From the NCBI RefSeq assembly GCF_017052585.1, contig NZ_JAFFHZ010000001.1, forward strand, positions 3,700,001 through 3,764,000: a stretch of DNA of 64,000 nt. Reading direction: 5' to 3'. Of the stretch, positions 18,582-27,491 are shown piece by piece. This DNA comes from Paenibacillus apiarius. GTDB taxonomy: Bacteria > Bacillota > Bacilli > Paenibacillales > Paenibacillaceae. The notes beneath the pieces are model-generated. The model saw only the letters and a list, made by a program, of their open reading frames with translations. It made no database searches and had not been told where the DNA came from. Both the position numbers and the translations under genes were made by a program. The number at the start of each line of letters is the position of its first letter. The first letter of the stretch is position 1.

Positions 18582-19592
18582 ATGACTGAATTGCTATCCG
18601 TTCAACAACTGAGAACTTCGTTCATGACACGGGGTGGGGAAGTGCAGTCTGTCCGGGGCGTCAGCTTTGATGTGCGCGAGGGGGAAGTAATCGGCATCGT
18701 TGGCGAGTCGGGCAGCGGCAAAAGTGTTACCGCTAAGTCGCTCATCGGTCTTATTCCCCCGCCAGGACAAATAAAAAGCGGAGAGGTATGGTTTCGCGGC
18801 GAAAATATGTTGGCCATGTCCGATAAAGAACTGCGCCGCATCCGCGGCAACCGTATCGCTATGATTTTTCAAGACCCGATGACCTCGCTCAATCCGGTAA
18901 TCAAGGTCGGCGCGCAAATCATCGAGGTGCTGCAGCGGCACAAGAAGCTCGGCAAAACGGAAGCCCGCGCCCGGGCTATCGAACTGCTCCGGCAGGTGGG
19001 GATCCCCTCTCCGGAGACACGCATCGACCAATATCCGCATGAGTTCAGCGGCGGCATGCGTCAACGCGCGATGATCGCCATGGCGTTGTCCTGCCAGCCG
19101 GAATTGTTAATTGCGGACGAGCCGACTACCGCTTTGGACGTTACGATTCAGGCGCAAATTCTCGGATTGATGAAGCAGCTGCGGGATACGACCCGCACTG
19201 CCATCTTGCTAATTACGCATGACTTGGGCGTTGTAGCGCAAGTATGCACCCGTGTAGTCGTCATGTACGGCGGACTCATTATGGAAGAGGGAGCGGTAGA
19301 AGATATCTTTGAAAGACCGCAGCATCCATACACGCAAGGGCTGCTGCGTTCCATTCCAAAAGTCACGGATGGTCAGCGTGAAAGATTGGCTACGATAGAA
19401 GGCACACCGCCTAATTTGCTCCATCCGCCCGAAGGCTGTCCATTCATGGAACGCTGCGCCTACGCGACCGAGCAGTGCCGCCAGATGCCGCCTTACGTGA
19501 CGACGGAGCCGGGGCACCGTTCGCTTTGTTGGCTGCTGGATGAACAGCATCAAGAAGGCAGCAATCAGAAGCGGGAGGAGGATGCCGAATGA
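18582..19592 (+). CDS. oppD: oligopeptide ABC transporter ATPase OppD
   Basis: ATP-binding subunit, 336 residues. Walker [10 protein letters not shown]-loop [15 protein letters not shown] signature FSGGMRQR, Walker [13 protein letters not shown] and H-loop ITHDLG are all present. The C-terminal oligopeptide-transporter extension carries the Cys-rich motif [14 protein letters not shown], which in this family binds an iron-sulfur cluster or structural metal. I use the ATG at 18582, preceded by CGGAGTGAG, rather than the ATG at 18555. Its stop codon overlaps the start of oppF by 4 bases (ATGA). Confidence 0.92.
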   Translation: MTELLSVQQLRTSFMTRGGEVQSVRGVSFDVREGEVIGIVGESGSGKSVTAKSLIGLIPPPGQIKSGEVWFRGENMLAMSDKELRRIRGNRIAMIFQDPMTSLNPVIKVGAQIIEVLQRHKKLGKTEARARAIELLRQVGIPSPETRIDQYPHEFSGGMRQRAMIAMALSCQPELLIADEPTTALDVTIQAQILGLMKQLRDTTRTAILLITHDLGVVAQVCTRVVVMYGGLIMEEGAVEDIFERPQHPYTQGLLRSIPKVTDGQRERLATIEGTPPNLLHPPEGCPFMERCAYATEQCRQMPPYVTTEPGHRSLCWLLDEQHQEGSNQKREEDAE

Positions 19593-20578
19593 GCAAGAAG
19601 GAAGATGTGCTGCTGGACGTCCGCGGTTTGAAGAAATATTTTCCTGCTTCCAAAGGTTTATTTGGCCGCAACCGCGAAGTGTTAAAAGCGGTGGACAATG
19701 TAAGCTTCCAAATCAACCGTGGCGAAACATTCGGTCTTGTAGGCGAATCAGGCTGCGGCAAATCGACGACAGGGCGTTCCATCGTCCGCTTATATGATGT
19801 GACAGGCGGTGAGATATGGTTCGATGGAAGCAATGTAGCCGGCATGCATGAAACGGAGCTGAAGCCGTTCCGCAAACGGATGCAGACGATATTCCAAGAT
19901 CCGTATTCATCGCTGAATCCCGGAATGAACGTTACGCAAATCATTAGCGAGCCAATGGAAATTCACGGGTTCGGAAGCCCGCAGGAGCGCCGCCAGATCG
20001 TGTTGGAGCTGTTGGACAAAGTCGGATTAAAGCCGGAGCATGCCGAGCGTTATCCGCACGAGTTCAGTGGCGGGCAGCGGCAACGCATCAGCATTGCGCG
20101 CGCGTTGTCGGTGAGACCTGAATTTATATTGTGTGATGAGCCGATATCGGCATTGGATGTGTCTGTCCAAGCGCAGGTTGTAAATATGCTTGAGGATTTG
20201 CAGGCGGAGTATGGATTGACCTATTTATTCATAGCCCATGATTTATCGATGGTACGGCACATTTCGAATCGAATCGGCGTCATGTATCTCGGCAAGCTGG
20301 TGGAGGTTGCGGAAAGCGATGAGCTGTACCGTCGTCCCGCGCATCCTTACACGCAAGCTCTGCTATCGGCTATTCCCGTGCCTGATCCGAAGGCGGTAGG
20401 CGGAGCTTCATCCGCGATGCTGCAGGGGGATCTGCCAAGTCCGTTGGATGAGATTCACGGGTGCAAGTTCGCTTCGCGCTGTCCGTTTGCTACCGAGCGG
20501 TGCCGTGAACAAGAGCCGGAGTGGCGGGAGATTGCTCCGGGCCACTATGCAGCCTGCCATCTGCATGCCGGGGAATGA
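19589..20578 (+). CDS. oppF: oligopeptide ABC transporter ATPase OppF
   Basis: Second ATPase of the transporter, 329 residues, with Walker [10 protein letters not shown], signature FSGGQRQR, Walker [13 protein letters not shown] and H-loop AHDLS. The C-terminal Cys motif reads [14 protein letters not shown]. It pairs with OppD to power import. It is translationally coupled to oppD by an ATGA overlap, with GGGAGGAGG just upstream. No terminator follows it; the next one lies after the small gene at 20721-21179. Confidence 0.92.
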   Translation: MSKKEDVLLDVRGLKKYFPASKGLFGRNREVLKAVDNVSFQINRGETFGLVGESGCGKSTTGRSIVRLYDVTGGEIWFDGSNVAGMHETELKPFRKRMQTIFQDPYSSLNPGMNVTQIISEPMEIHGFGSPQERRQIVLELLDKVGLKPEHAERYPHEFSGGQRQRISIARALSVRPEFILCDEPISALDVSVQAQVVNMLEDLQAEYGLTYLFIAHDLSMVRHISNRIGVMYLGKLVEVAESDELYRRPAHPYTQALLSAIPVPDPKAVGGASSAMLQGDLPSPLDEIHGCKFASRCPFATERCREQEPEWREIAPGHYAACHLHAGE

Positions 20579-20720
20579 GCATGATTAGGATGAGGTGCAC
20601 CCGGGATTAGAGCAAGGCGGATACAGAGGTCTGCTTCGTGATTTAATGGTGATCAGCGACGGCTGAGGCTCTCAACTCAACAATAACTGTCTTGTGGACA
20701 GGGAAATGGAAGGTGTCTAG

Positions 20721-21179
20721 ATGGCAAACGGAATTTTGTTGTCGCAAAATACAGCAATCATGTTGGAGCGGGCGCGCCGCAAAGGCTTGACGGACGAGCA
20801 GTTGCTGCACATCATCCGCACTGAAGATATTAGCCAGCTTCTTCGGATTAATGAAGAATGGTACACATATGATGAATTTTTGTCCTATGCGAAAGAGCAT
20901 GGCGAATCGTTGGAGGAAGCCGTTCTGGAAGGCTACCGCATCACTTTCAATACGATGAACGGATTGAAAATTTGGCTCCATGAACGGTTCGGTGTGGAGG
21001 AAGGCGCAGATTTCACCCGGGGAGAGGGACAATACAGCGGGTTGAAGCTGTCCGAAGCCGACCTGGATGTGCTTCGAGCGACACTTGCGGCGAACTGGAC
21101 CGTTATCGAGGAAGAAACGGCTGCTCATGGTCAAGAACGAACGGTGACGCTCGCGGTGCGCGCCTTGGTTGGGCAATAA
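20721..21179 (+). CDS. conserved-looking protein of unknown function
   Basis: I do not recognise the family. The 152-residue soluble protein is acidic and predicted mostly helical in its first two thirds (LTDEQLLHIIRTEDISQLLRINEEWYTYDEFLSYAKEH). It then has a short beta-like part including LKIWLHERFGVEEGADF, and an ending with LAANWTVIEEE. It has no signal peptide or membrane segment. AAGGTG precedes the ATG. It lies 142 bases after oppF and before a strong terminator, so it is probably the last gene of the opp transcript. Confidence 0.7.
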   Translation: MANGILLSQNTAIMLERARRKGLTDEQLLHIIRTEDISQLLRINEEWYTYDEFLSYAKEHGESLEEAVLEGYRITFNTMNGLKIWLHERFGVEEGADFTRGEGQYSGLKLSEADLDVLRATLAANWTVIEEETAAHGQERTVTLAVRALVGQ

Positions 21180-21200
21180 GCTTGAATAATTGAGGACTGT

Positions 21201-21247
21201 AAGGCGCCTGTTTCTCTTCTAGGGGGAGAATCAGGCGCTTATTTTTA
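21201..21247 (+). terminator. terminator after the opp operon
   Basis: Stem AAGGCGCCTG..TCTC with GAGA..CAGGCGCTT followed by ATTTTTAG, 21 bases after the stop codon of the preceding gene. Confidence 0.85.
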
Positions 21248-21525
21248 GCATCACTCTCCGAGATAATCAGAATAACCTTAGTTTCAATCTCCCAAGCAGT
21301 CAGGATTCAAAACGTTGAGAAGAAGCAGACGGAGCGCTTTCTATAGATATAAGTCATGAAGCAGCCTGATGGAAGGGGAAAATGAAGCAAAGAGTCGTAT
21401 CAAGCAACTCCTAGTTTAGATGTAATCAGCTCAAAATATTTCTTTATACGATTCGCCGACACAAAATATTTTTATGTTAACGCTCATGTTGTTCGCTTTC
21501 CCCATTTATGGCCTTCCCTATTTTG
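21248..21525. other. prfC upstream region without recognised features
   Basis: AT-rich intergenic DNA of about 280 bases. I see no ORF with a ribosome site, no repeat and no riboswitch motif. Confidence 0.55.
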
Positions 21526-21534
21526 TGATACAAT
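21526..21534 (+). promoter_or_regulatory. extended -10 promoter of prfC
   Basis: TGATACAAT fits TGnTATAAT with one mismatch; the -35 region (TTATGG) is poor, which an extended -10 can compensate. It gives a leader of about 30 bases before prfC. Confidence 0.5.
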
Positions 21535-21572
21535 AACAGATACGTGATTTTGTGATGAGAGGGCTAAAAAAT

Positions 21573-23159
21573 ATGAGCAAATCGTTATCCGAACAATTGA
21601 AGCAAGAAGTGGAGAAACGCCGCACATTTGCGATCATTTCCCACCCTGACGCCGGGAAGACGACGTTAACAGAGAAGCTGTTGCTGTTTGGGGGAGCTAT
21701 TCGCCTGGCAGGAACGGTAAAAGCGCGCAAAGCGAGCAAGCACGCGACGAGCGACTGGATGGAAATCGAGAAGCAGCGGGGAATTTCCGTCACTTCTTCG
21801 GTTATGCAATTCGATTATAAAGGACACCGGATCAACATTCTCGATACGCCGGGTCACCAAGACTTCAGCGAGGACACATACCGCACGCTTACCGCTGCGG
21901 ACAGCGCCGTCATGCTGATTGACGTGGCCAAAGGGGTCGAGGCGCAAACGATTAAGCTGTTCCAGGTGTGCGCGAAGCGGGGCATCCCGATCTTTACGTT
22001 TATTAACAAGCTGGACCGGGAAGGACGCAGTCCGTTCGAGCTGATGGAAGAAATTGAGCAGGTGCTCGGCATCCGTTCGGTTCCGATGAACTGGCCGATC
22101 GGCATGGGACGCGGGTTGTGCGGCGTCTATGATCGGATGAAGAAACAGGTGGAATTGTTCCAGGGGGACGACCATTCTGTCATTAAGGTAGAAAAAGTCG
22201 AGGATTACCGCGATCCGGTCATTCGGGACATGGCGGGCGATTATTTGCATGATCAATTGTGCGAAGAGCTCGAGCTGCTCGATGTGGCGGGCGATGAATT
22301 CGATTACGAGAAAGTCAAGCGCGGTGAATTGACTCCGGTCTTTTTCGGCAGCGCGATCAATAACTTCGGTGTACAGACATTTCTGGAGAACTTCCTGCAA
22401 TTGGCGCCGAAGCCGGAAATCCGTCAGTCGACGGAAGGGCCGGTTGATCCGACCGATGAGAAATTTACAGGCTATATTTTTAAAATTCAAGCGAATATGA
22501 ACCCCGCGCATCGTGACCGTATCGCCTTTTTGCGCATTTGCTCAGGCAAATTCGAACGCGGAATGAGCGTGAAGCACGTTCGTGCAGGCAAAGAGATTAA
22601 GCTGGCGCAGCCGCAGCAATTTTTGGCTCAAGACCGGGATATCGTTCAGGAAGCGTTCCCGGGAGATATTATCGGTTTGTTCGATCCGGGCATCTTCCGT
22701 ATCGGAGACAGCTTGAGCCAAGGTTCGGAGGTAACGTTCGACGAGATGCCGACGTTCTCTCCCGAGATTTTTGCACGGGTAACGGTCAAAAATGCATTGA
22801 AGCATAAACAGTATCAAAAAGGCGTAGACCAACTGACGGAAGAAGGCACTATTCAAGTGTTCCATGCGACAGGCGTATTCGACGAGACGATTCTGGGCGT
22901 CGTCGGGCAACTCCAATTCGAGGTGTTCGAATACCGCATGAAGGCGGAGTATGGAGTGGAAGTGATGCTTCAGCGCCTTACGTACCAGTTTGCGCGTTGG
23001 GTGTCGGGGGCATCGCTGGATCCATCGAAGTTCCGTATCAATTCGCAATTGGTCACAGATAAGAATGGGAATTATGTGGCGCTGTTCGAGAACGAATATG
23101 CAATGCGTACGGCTATGGACAAAATGCCGGATGTGACCTTTTCGGAGACTGCGCCATAA
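21573..23159 (+). CDS. prfC: peptide chain release factor 3
   Basis: Translational GTPase that recycles class I release factors and aids quality control on the ribosome; 528 residues. It has G1 HPDAGKT (24-30), switch II/G3 DTPGHQDFSEDTYRTL and G4 NKLDREGR, the RF3 versions of these motifs rather than those of EF-G. It has the EF-Tu-like domain 2 and an RF3-type C-terminal domain. I choose the ATG at 21573, with GAGAGGGC 9 bases upstream; the ATG at 21552 lacks a site. It is a single gene whose terminator has been split by an insertion sequence. Among Bacillales RF3 is patchily distributed. Confidence 0.93.
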   Translation: MSKSLSEQLKQEVEKRRTFAIISHPDAGKTTLTEKLLLFGGAIRLAGTVKARKASKHATSDWMEIEKQRGISVTSSVMQFDYKGHRINILDTPGHQDFSEDTYRTLTAADSAVMLIDVAKGVEAQTIKLFQVCAKRGIPIFTFINKLDREGRSPFELMEEIEQVLGIRSVPMNWPIGMGRGLCGVYDRMKKQVELFQGDDHSVIKVEKVEDYRDPVIRDMAGDYLHDQLCEELELLDVAGDEFDYEKVKRGELTPVFFGSAINNFGVQTFLENFLQLAPKPEIRQSTEGPVDPTDEKFTGYIFKIQANMNPAHRDRIAFLRICSGKFERGMSVKHVRAGKEIKLAQPQQFLAQDRDIVQEAFPGDIIGLFDPGIFRIGDSLSQGSEVTFDEMPTFSPEIFARVTVKNALKHKQYQKGVDQLTEEGTIQVFHATGVFDETILGVVGQLQFEVFEYRMKAEYGVEVMLQRLTYQFARWVSGASLDPSKFRINSQLVTDKNGNYVALFENEYAMRTAMDKMPDVTFSETAP

Positions 23160-23193
23160 GCGGAGAATTACAAAGCGAGAAGCTGGATCAAAC

Positions 23194-23219
23194 AGACCCG
23201 CCGATATATCGGCGGGTCT
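23194..23219. repeat. 26-bp palindrome, left copy of a direct repeat flanking the IS (remnant of prfC terminator)
   Basis: Perfect palindrome AGACCCGCCGATA/TATCGGCGGGTCT. It is identical to 24784-24809. The left copy is preceded by AAAC and the right copy is followed by GTTT. Joining the outer flanks around one copy therefore restores a 34-bp perfect palindrome, the probable original bidirectional terminator. Confidence 0.85.
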
Positions 23220-23222
23220 CAG

Positions 23223-23251
23223 GCTGTCGAGAAAGTTCTCGACAGCTATTT
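23223..23251 (+). terminator. terminator-like hairpin at left IS end
   Basis: Perfect 11-bp stem GCTGTCGAGAA with TTCTCGACAGC around AG, followed by TATTTTTAT. It overlaps the inverted terminal repeat and can stop transcription entering from prfC. Confidence 0.7.
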
Positions 23252-23332
23252 TTATTTGACTTAATTCAACACGACACCGCGTTAATATTGTATAATATAG
23301 GTAACAATACTCATGACGGAAGGTGCTTGGTT

Positions 23333-24697
23333 ATGTTGCGTTCCAATCGGGAAAGACAACAATCTTACGAATTCGTTTCAATTGAGGATTTGGTTCCCCA
23401 AGATCATTTGCTGCGTAAGGTGGACAGATACATTGACTTCTCGTTTATAGATAAGAAGGTTCGTCCCTTGTACTGCGAGGACAATGGTCGGCCTGCAATT
23501 GATCCTGCAGTCCTCTTCAAGATGATCTTTCTCGGTTATTTCTATGGCATTCGCTCCGAACGCCAACTTGAACGTGAAATTCAAACCAACCTGGCCTATC
23601 GCTGGTTCTTAGGGCTAGGGCTTACCGATAGAGTTCCTGACCATACAACGATTAGCTGGAATCGACGTACCCGTTTTAAAAATACGGATATTTTTCAAGA
23701 GGTCTTTGATGAAATTGTACTGCAAGCGATTCAACACCGGATGGTCGGAGGACGTGTACTGATTTCCGACTCCACACATGTCAAAGCGAACGCTAATAAA
23801 CACCAGTATACCAAGCAACAAGTGCTGCAAAACACCAAAGATTACATTGGCGAGCTCAACGCTGCGGTTGAAGTAGACCGGAAGGCAAACGGAAAAAAGC
23901 CCTGAAAACCAGAGAGGACGTGAGAGTAGAAAAAGAGATAAAAGTGAGCAAGACGGATCCCGACAGTGGATATATGATTCGAGACGGTAAGCCGGAAGGA
24001 TTCTTTTATTTAGATCACCGCACCGTAGATGTAAAATACAATCTGATTACGGATGTACATGTCACGCCCGGAAATGTCCATGATTCTGTGCCGTATTTGT
24101 CACGCTTAGATCGCCAAAGTGAACGATTCGGTTTTGAAGTAGAAGCTGTCGCCTTAGATTCAGGTTATTTGACTACGCCTATTTGTAAAGGTCTGCAAAA
24201 ACGAGGGATTTTTGCTGTGATTGCTCACCGAAGATTTCATCCTACGCAAGGATTATTTCCAAAATGGAAATTCACTTATGATGCTGAGCGGAATATTTAC
24301 GTCTGTCCAGCTAAGCAGGAGCTTTCTTACCGGACAACCAACCGAGAGGGTTACCGGCAATATGCCTCTGATCCAGAACATTGCAAGAGCTGCCCTTTAC
24401 TGAACGAATGTACACGCTCTCGAAATCACCGAAAGGTGATTGCCCGGCATGTATGGGAGGACAGCAAAGAGTGGGTACGGAACAACCGGCTTAGCAAGTC
24501 AGAAGTCAGGCAAATGGTTGTACCGCAAACGAAAAGAAACAATTGAGCGAAGCTTCGCGGATGCTAAAGAGCTCCATGGGTTTCGCTATTGCCGTTTACG
24601 CGGACTGCAAAACGTCAGGGAACAAGCCTTGATGACGGCGGCCGTGCAGAATATGAAGAAGATAGCGATCCACCTGGATCGCCTGGAAAGAGGGTAA
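23333..24697 (+). pseudogene. IS1182-family transposase, disrupted by two frameshifts
   Basis: The reading is continuous over about 450 residues if two shifts are allowed. Segment 1 (23333-23905) has the N-terminal DUF772-like domain and the first catalytic Asp region (LISDSTHVKAN). Segment 2 (to about 24500) has DHRTVDVKYNLITDVHVTPGN and ALDSGYLTTP. Segment 3 (to 24697) has [21 protein letters not shown] with the catalytic Glu. The first break lies at A-AAA-AAG/CCC-TGA around 23893-23905 and looks like a lost base; a -1 slip there would restore the frame. The second is a 7-bp tandem duplication, AAGTCAG twice, near 24500-24513. The start ATG follows GGAAGGTG. Confidence 0.85.
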
Positions 24698-24714
24698 TTC
24701 CCCCTCTTTTCTTT
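24687..24714 (+). terminator. terminator of the IS transposase gene
   Basis: Stem AAAGAGGG with CCCTCTTT, then TTTCTTTA, overlapping the end of the transposase reading frame. Confidence 0.6.
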
Positions 24715-24739
24715 ACTCATGTAGCTGGATGAAAACAAA

Positions 24740-24774
24740 GAGAAACCCTCGTCTTGAAAAAGACAGGGTTTCTC
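24740..24774. other. hairpin at right IS end
   Basis: GAGAAACCCT..GTCTT with AAGAC..AGGGTTTCTC, a stem of about 15 bp with one bulge. It overlaps the right terminal repeat and mirrors the hairpin at the left end. Confidence 0.7.
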
Positions 24775-24783
24775 GACAAGCTG

Positions 24784-24809
24784 AGACCCGCCGATATATC
24801 GGCGGGTCT
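24784..24809. repeat. 26-bp palindrome, right copy of a direct repeat flanking the IS
   Basis: Identical to 23194-23219. It is followed by GTTT and then the stop codon of the leftward methyltransferase gene (24812-24814), so before the insertion it served both prfC and that gene. Confidence 0.85.
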
Positions 24810-24811
24810 GT

Positions 24812-25579
24812 TTACCATTCTTTCACCCACATGCCCGTGAAGGATGGCAGCAAGACAGTTCCATCAGCCTCTTGACGGAGCATGCGAAGCGCCTCGGTGC
24901 CAAAGAACCAGGCTGAGAGCGATTCTGCCTCACAAAGATTCGGAAAGCGAAAGTCGGTCTGAAGTATGGTGCGGCGAAAATGATGGCGTTGTTCGATAGC
25001 TTCAATGTATCCGCGTAATAAGGGAAGAACTTCAGGGGCCTCCACACCGGTTCCGAGCGTTTCCCAGATGACCATGCGACCGCCCGGCCGCAGGATGCGG
25101 CACGCCTCTTCCATGATGGTGGGCAGCATGTCGTTCTGCTCCTCATCGCTGCAGGCGTAGCATATGGTCCAGCCAGCCAGCACCAAGTCGGCGGAAGCAT
25201 CTGCCAGAGGCAGACGATGATGCGATGCCGTCACGGTACGAACCCTATTGGCCTGTACGCTGTCATAATGCCCAGCCTCGACGTCACGCCGCACATTCGC
25301 TTCCAATTGGCGCAGCATGGAAGCAGAGGCGTCACAGGCGGTGTATTCGATTAACTGAGGAGCATATTGGAGCACGAGACGCGCCAAGCGCCCTGTGCCC
25401 GCTCCAAGCTCTGTGACCCGGCCATGTGATTCCGCTTGCAGCAGCGCGCTTAGCGCTTGTCTCAATTCCAGCCTGTCGTCCTCACACCCGATAAGCCGAT
25501 CATATTTATCTGCTTGATGCTCATAGATGAAGTCATGATCGGGAACGGCAATATGATTCGCTGAATGCTCAGATGCCAT
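24812..25579 (-). CDS. class I SAM-dependent methyltransferase
   Basis: 255 residues with the Rossmann methyltransferase motifs: motif I VTELGAGTGRLARLVL (SAM binding), an acidic CDASASML at the end of strand 2, motif II near ADLVLAGWTICYACS and the post-motif ILRPGGRMVIWETLG. The N-terminal part (FIYEHQADKYDRLI) resembles ubiquinone/menaquinone-type methyltransferases. The substrate cannot be told. It starts 3 bases after the stop of the MerR-methyltransferase gene, so the two are one operon. It probably methylates a small molecule related to what the upstream regulator senses. Confidence 0.85.
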   Translation of the reverse strand: MASEHSANHIAVPDHDFIYEHQADKYDRLIGCEDDRLELRQALSALLQAESHGRVTELGAGTGRLARLVLQYAPQLIEYTACDASASMLRQLEANVRRDVEAGHYDSVQANRVRTVTASHHRLPLADASADLVLAGWTICYACSDEEQNDMLPTIMEEACRILRPGGRMVIWETLGTGVEAPEVLPLLRGYIEAIEQRHHFRRTILQTDFRFPNLCEAESLSAWFFGTEALRMLRQEADGTVLLPSFTGMWVKEW

Positions 25580-25582
25580 CGT

Positions 25583-26647
25583 TCAGACTCCTTTCTTTTT
25601 TCGCACAACGAGCAAATGCATCAAGTGAGTCAGTTGATCGGCAGTTACGTCATAATGATGCCGTTCCAACCAGGATATTAAGCGGGAGCGATCCGCATAA
25701 TATTCGTCGTGAATCGCCGCGATGGAGTGCGTATCTCCCTTCGCTTCCAATTCAGCAATAAATGCTGTCCGGTGCGCTTTATCAATGAACATCAGATCGG
25801 CAATGACGAGGCGCCCCTCTGAAGCGAGCACACGTCCCATCTCTTCAAGGGCGATTTCTTTCTGCTCATCCGTCAAATGATGGAGCGCATAACTTGTCAC
25901 AATAAAATCGAACCGCTCGTCTGCAAGCGGCAAGGCCATCATATTGCCCTGAAGGAGCCGGATGGCCGGCCACTTCTCCTGACAGCGTTCAAGCATGGCC
26001 GCGGATTGGTCCACCCCTGTCATCTCGGCTTCAAGGCGCAGGCAGCGACCCGCCAAATTGCCTGTTCCTATACCCACCTCCAGCCCGCGATCTCCCGGCT
26101 TCGGGTCGGCTTCCCGGCATACCCGGTCCAAGATCTGCTCGTAATCGGCATGTACTCTGAGCGAATCAGTATTCATATACACCGCGTCATCGTATCGAGT
26201 AGCTTGCGCATCGAAATTCCAGCGATCGGACCAATCGCTGCGCAGCTTTTGATAACGGCGTGACTGTTCGCCGATATGATGCAATTGTTTCACGACAACC
26301 TCTCCCTGTTGGTTATGATCCATGTCAAGCAGATTATCCAGCAGCCCGAGCAAGCGTTTGAGCTCTGCATATTGCAAAGCCAGCTCTTGCCGCTTCTCCA
26401 ATAAATAAGGACGCAAGGCCATCATTTCACCGGCCTCCGCCTCGTCGATGCAGCTGCGGATGTGCTCCAAGGACAAATTCAGCTCCCGCAAAGCGCCGAT
26501 AGTGCGCAGACGGTCAATGTCCGCTTCACGAAACACGCGGTAGCCATTATCCTCTTGCTTCGCAGGGGATAGCAATCCCTTCTGTTCATAGAACCGGATG
26601 GCGCGGGCCGTCATGCCTAACCGCTCTGCCGCTTCTTGTATTTTCAT
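25583..26647 (-). CDS. MerR-family regulator fused to a SAM-dependent methyltransferase
   Basis: 354 residues with two parts. Residues 1-110 are a MerR winged helix-turn-helix and dimerisation helix (MKIQEAAERLGMTARAIRFYEQKGLL, YRVFREADIDRLRTI, LNLSLEHIRSCID). Residues about 165-350 are a class I methyltransferase with motif I LEVGIGTGNLAGRCL, VDQSAAML, and FDFIVTSYALHHLTDEQKEIALEEMGRVL. The ATG at 26647 has AAAGGAG upstream; an earlier in-frame ATG at 26704 would lie inside the promoter. The methyltransferase domain takes the place of the usual C-terminal ligand-binding domain of a MerR regulator. It could sense SAM or the substrate, or modify an inducer. It heads an operon with a second methyltransferase. 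Confidence 0.87.
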   Translation of the reverse strand: MKIQEAAERLGMTARAIRFYEQKGLLSPAKQEDNGYRVFREADIDRLRTIGALRELNLSLEHIRSCIDEAEAGEMMALRPYLLEKRQELALQYAELKRLLGLLDNLLDMDHNQQGEVVVKQLHHIGEQSRRYQKLRSDWSDRWNFDAQATRYDDAVYMNTDSLRVHADYEQILDRVCREADPKPGDRGLEVGIGTGNLAGRCLRLEAEMTGVDQSAAMLERCQEKWPAIRLLQGNMMALPLADERFDFIVTSYALHHLTDEQKEIALEEMGRVLASEGRLVIADLMFIDKAHRTAFIAELEAKGDTHSIAAIHDEYYADRSRLISWLERHHYDVTADQLTHLMHLLVVRKKKGV

Positions 26648-26669
26648 GCATTCAACTCCTTTTGCAATC

Positions 26670-26700
26670 ATTGTAACGTTTGACGCTGCGTCAATGTAAA
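26670..26700 (-). promoter_or_regulatory. MerR-type promoter with 19-bp spacer and perfect operator dyad
   Basis: Read leftward: TTTACA, a 19-base spacer, TACAAT. The spacer contains the perfect dyad TTGACGC-A-GCGTCAA. An overlong spacer carrying a dyad is the diagnostic design of MerR-activated promoters. It lies about 23 bases upstream of the MerR-methyltransferase gene, so autoregulation is expected. Confidence 0.85.
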
Positions 26701-26974
26701 GCAATTTCGCTAGAATGCTGAATTAACATAGCCGCATGGGTTTGGCTAATAGGTTGCTTAACCGATATGATTACGGGTATCTAATTTGCACGTGATGGCT
26801 CGCGTTCGTATGAAGCACGGATGAATTAGGTTGGGGATTGGACAAGATTGCGGAAGAAGAAACCAAAAGGGGAAGGGTTATCCGGCATCGGGAACAGGGG
26901 AGGGCGGCTGTTTCGCTTACCGTCATGCCGCCGCTGCCCGTTCTTTGACGCGCATATTCATACCAGCTTGCCTG

Positions 26975-27202
26975 TTATTGCGGTCCTTGTCCTTCGTGCA
27001 GCTTATGCTGCAAAGTATCGACCAATTGTTGACGCATATCATCGTCGCTTTCTTTCCAGATCATTTCGAACAACACGCCAAGCCCAGGAAGCGCGCGTTC
27101 GTCAAAATCGATAGAGCCCTCGATCATGCCGACAATGTCCTCATCCGACTTATTCGTTACTTTTTGAACGATGGCTTGACGCAAATTAAGAGTGACGGCC
27201 AT
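26975..27202 (-). CDS. sspI: small acid-soluble spore protein SspI
   Basis: 75 residues. It matches the minor SASP SspI in length and pattern: MAVTLNLRQAIVQKVT, an acidic middle and the conserved LPGLGVLFEMIWKESDDD block, then a helical end. SspI is made in the forespore and is found in the spore core; its precise role is unknown. A strong site GAAGGAGGAG lies before the ATG. In Bacillus, sspI is adjacent to the rRNA methyltransferase gene ysgA; here ysgA is two genes away, with a potassium-uptake regulator between. A forespore (SigG) promoter is expected, but I could not place one confidently. Confidence 0.88.
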   Translation of the reverse strand: MAVTLNLRQAIVQKVTNKSDEDIVGMIEGSIDFDERALPGLGVLFEMIWKESDDDMRQQLVDTLQHKLHEGQGPQ

Positions 27203-27441
27203 TGGGTACTCCTCCTTCTTTCACGTTCCGCATGTTCGCCGAGCTGTCTATTCGTATAGCCTTAGTCCTGTTTATCCCTTTCTCAAAAAGTGGGAGTAAG
27301 AGGCGCACAATATGTACGCAAGACACGGTTACACTACATAGCAGAAGGTTCACCTTGCGGCTTCGCGTATAACGTTCCCTAAGGTTTTCGTCCTCATGCA
27401 TCGATTGTCAGACAGACAAATTTCAACAAACGGGATGACCA

Positions 27442-27450
27442 TGGTATAAT
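27442..27450 (+). promoter_or_regulatory. extended -10 promoter of the ktr-ysgA operon
   Basis: TGG followed by a perfect TATAAT; the -35 (TTCAAC, 17 bases upstream) is weak. It lies about 40 bases before the coding start. Confidence 0.6.
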
Positions 27451-27491
27451 AATTGCATTGATAAGTGCCGGTATATGGGGAAGGTGAGTCT

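Larger units (their letters stand above)
23220..24783 (+). mobile_element. IS1182-family insertion sequence, degenerate
   Basis: A 1564-bp element between two copies of a 26-bp palindrome. Terminal inverted repeats are CAGGCTGTCGAGAAA at the left and, read inward, CAGCTTGTCGAGAAA at the right (13 of 15 identical). It holds one broken transposase gene of IS1182/DUF772 type. Each end also folds into a hairpin (23223-23246 and 24740-24774), which would keep outside transcription from entering. Long variable target duplications are known for this family, and insertion at terminator hairpins has been noted for some members. Confidence 0.85.

Noticed and set aside
21666-22511. 281-codon leftward ORF opposite prfC
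   Set aside because: Shadow of a high-GC third-position gene; prfC motifs are intact on the plus strand.
26831-27259. 142-codon rightward ORF over sspI
   Set aside because: sspI on the minus strand has the family pattern and a strong ribosome site; the opposite frame has neither.
27203-27464. Possible c-di-AMP (ydaO) riboswitch upstream of the potassium regulator
   Set aside because: Ktr genes often have one, but I could not find its conserved core on either strand; the promoter lies too close to the start for a full riboswitch.
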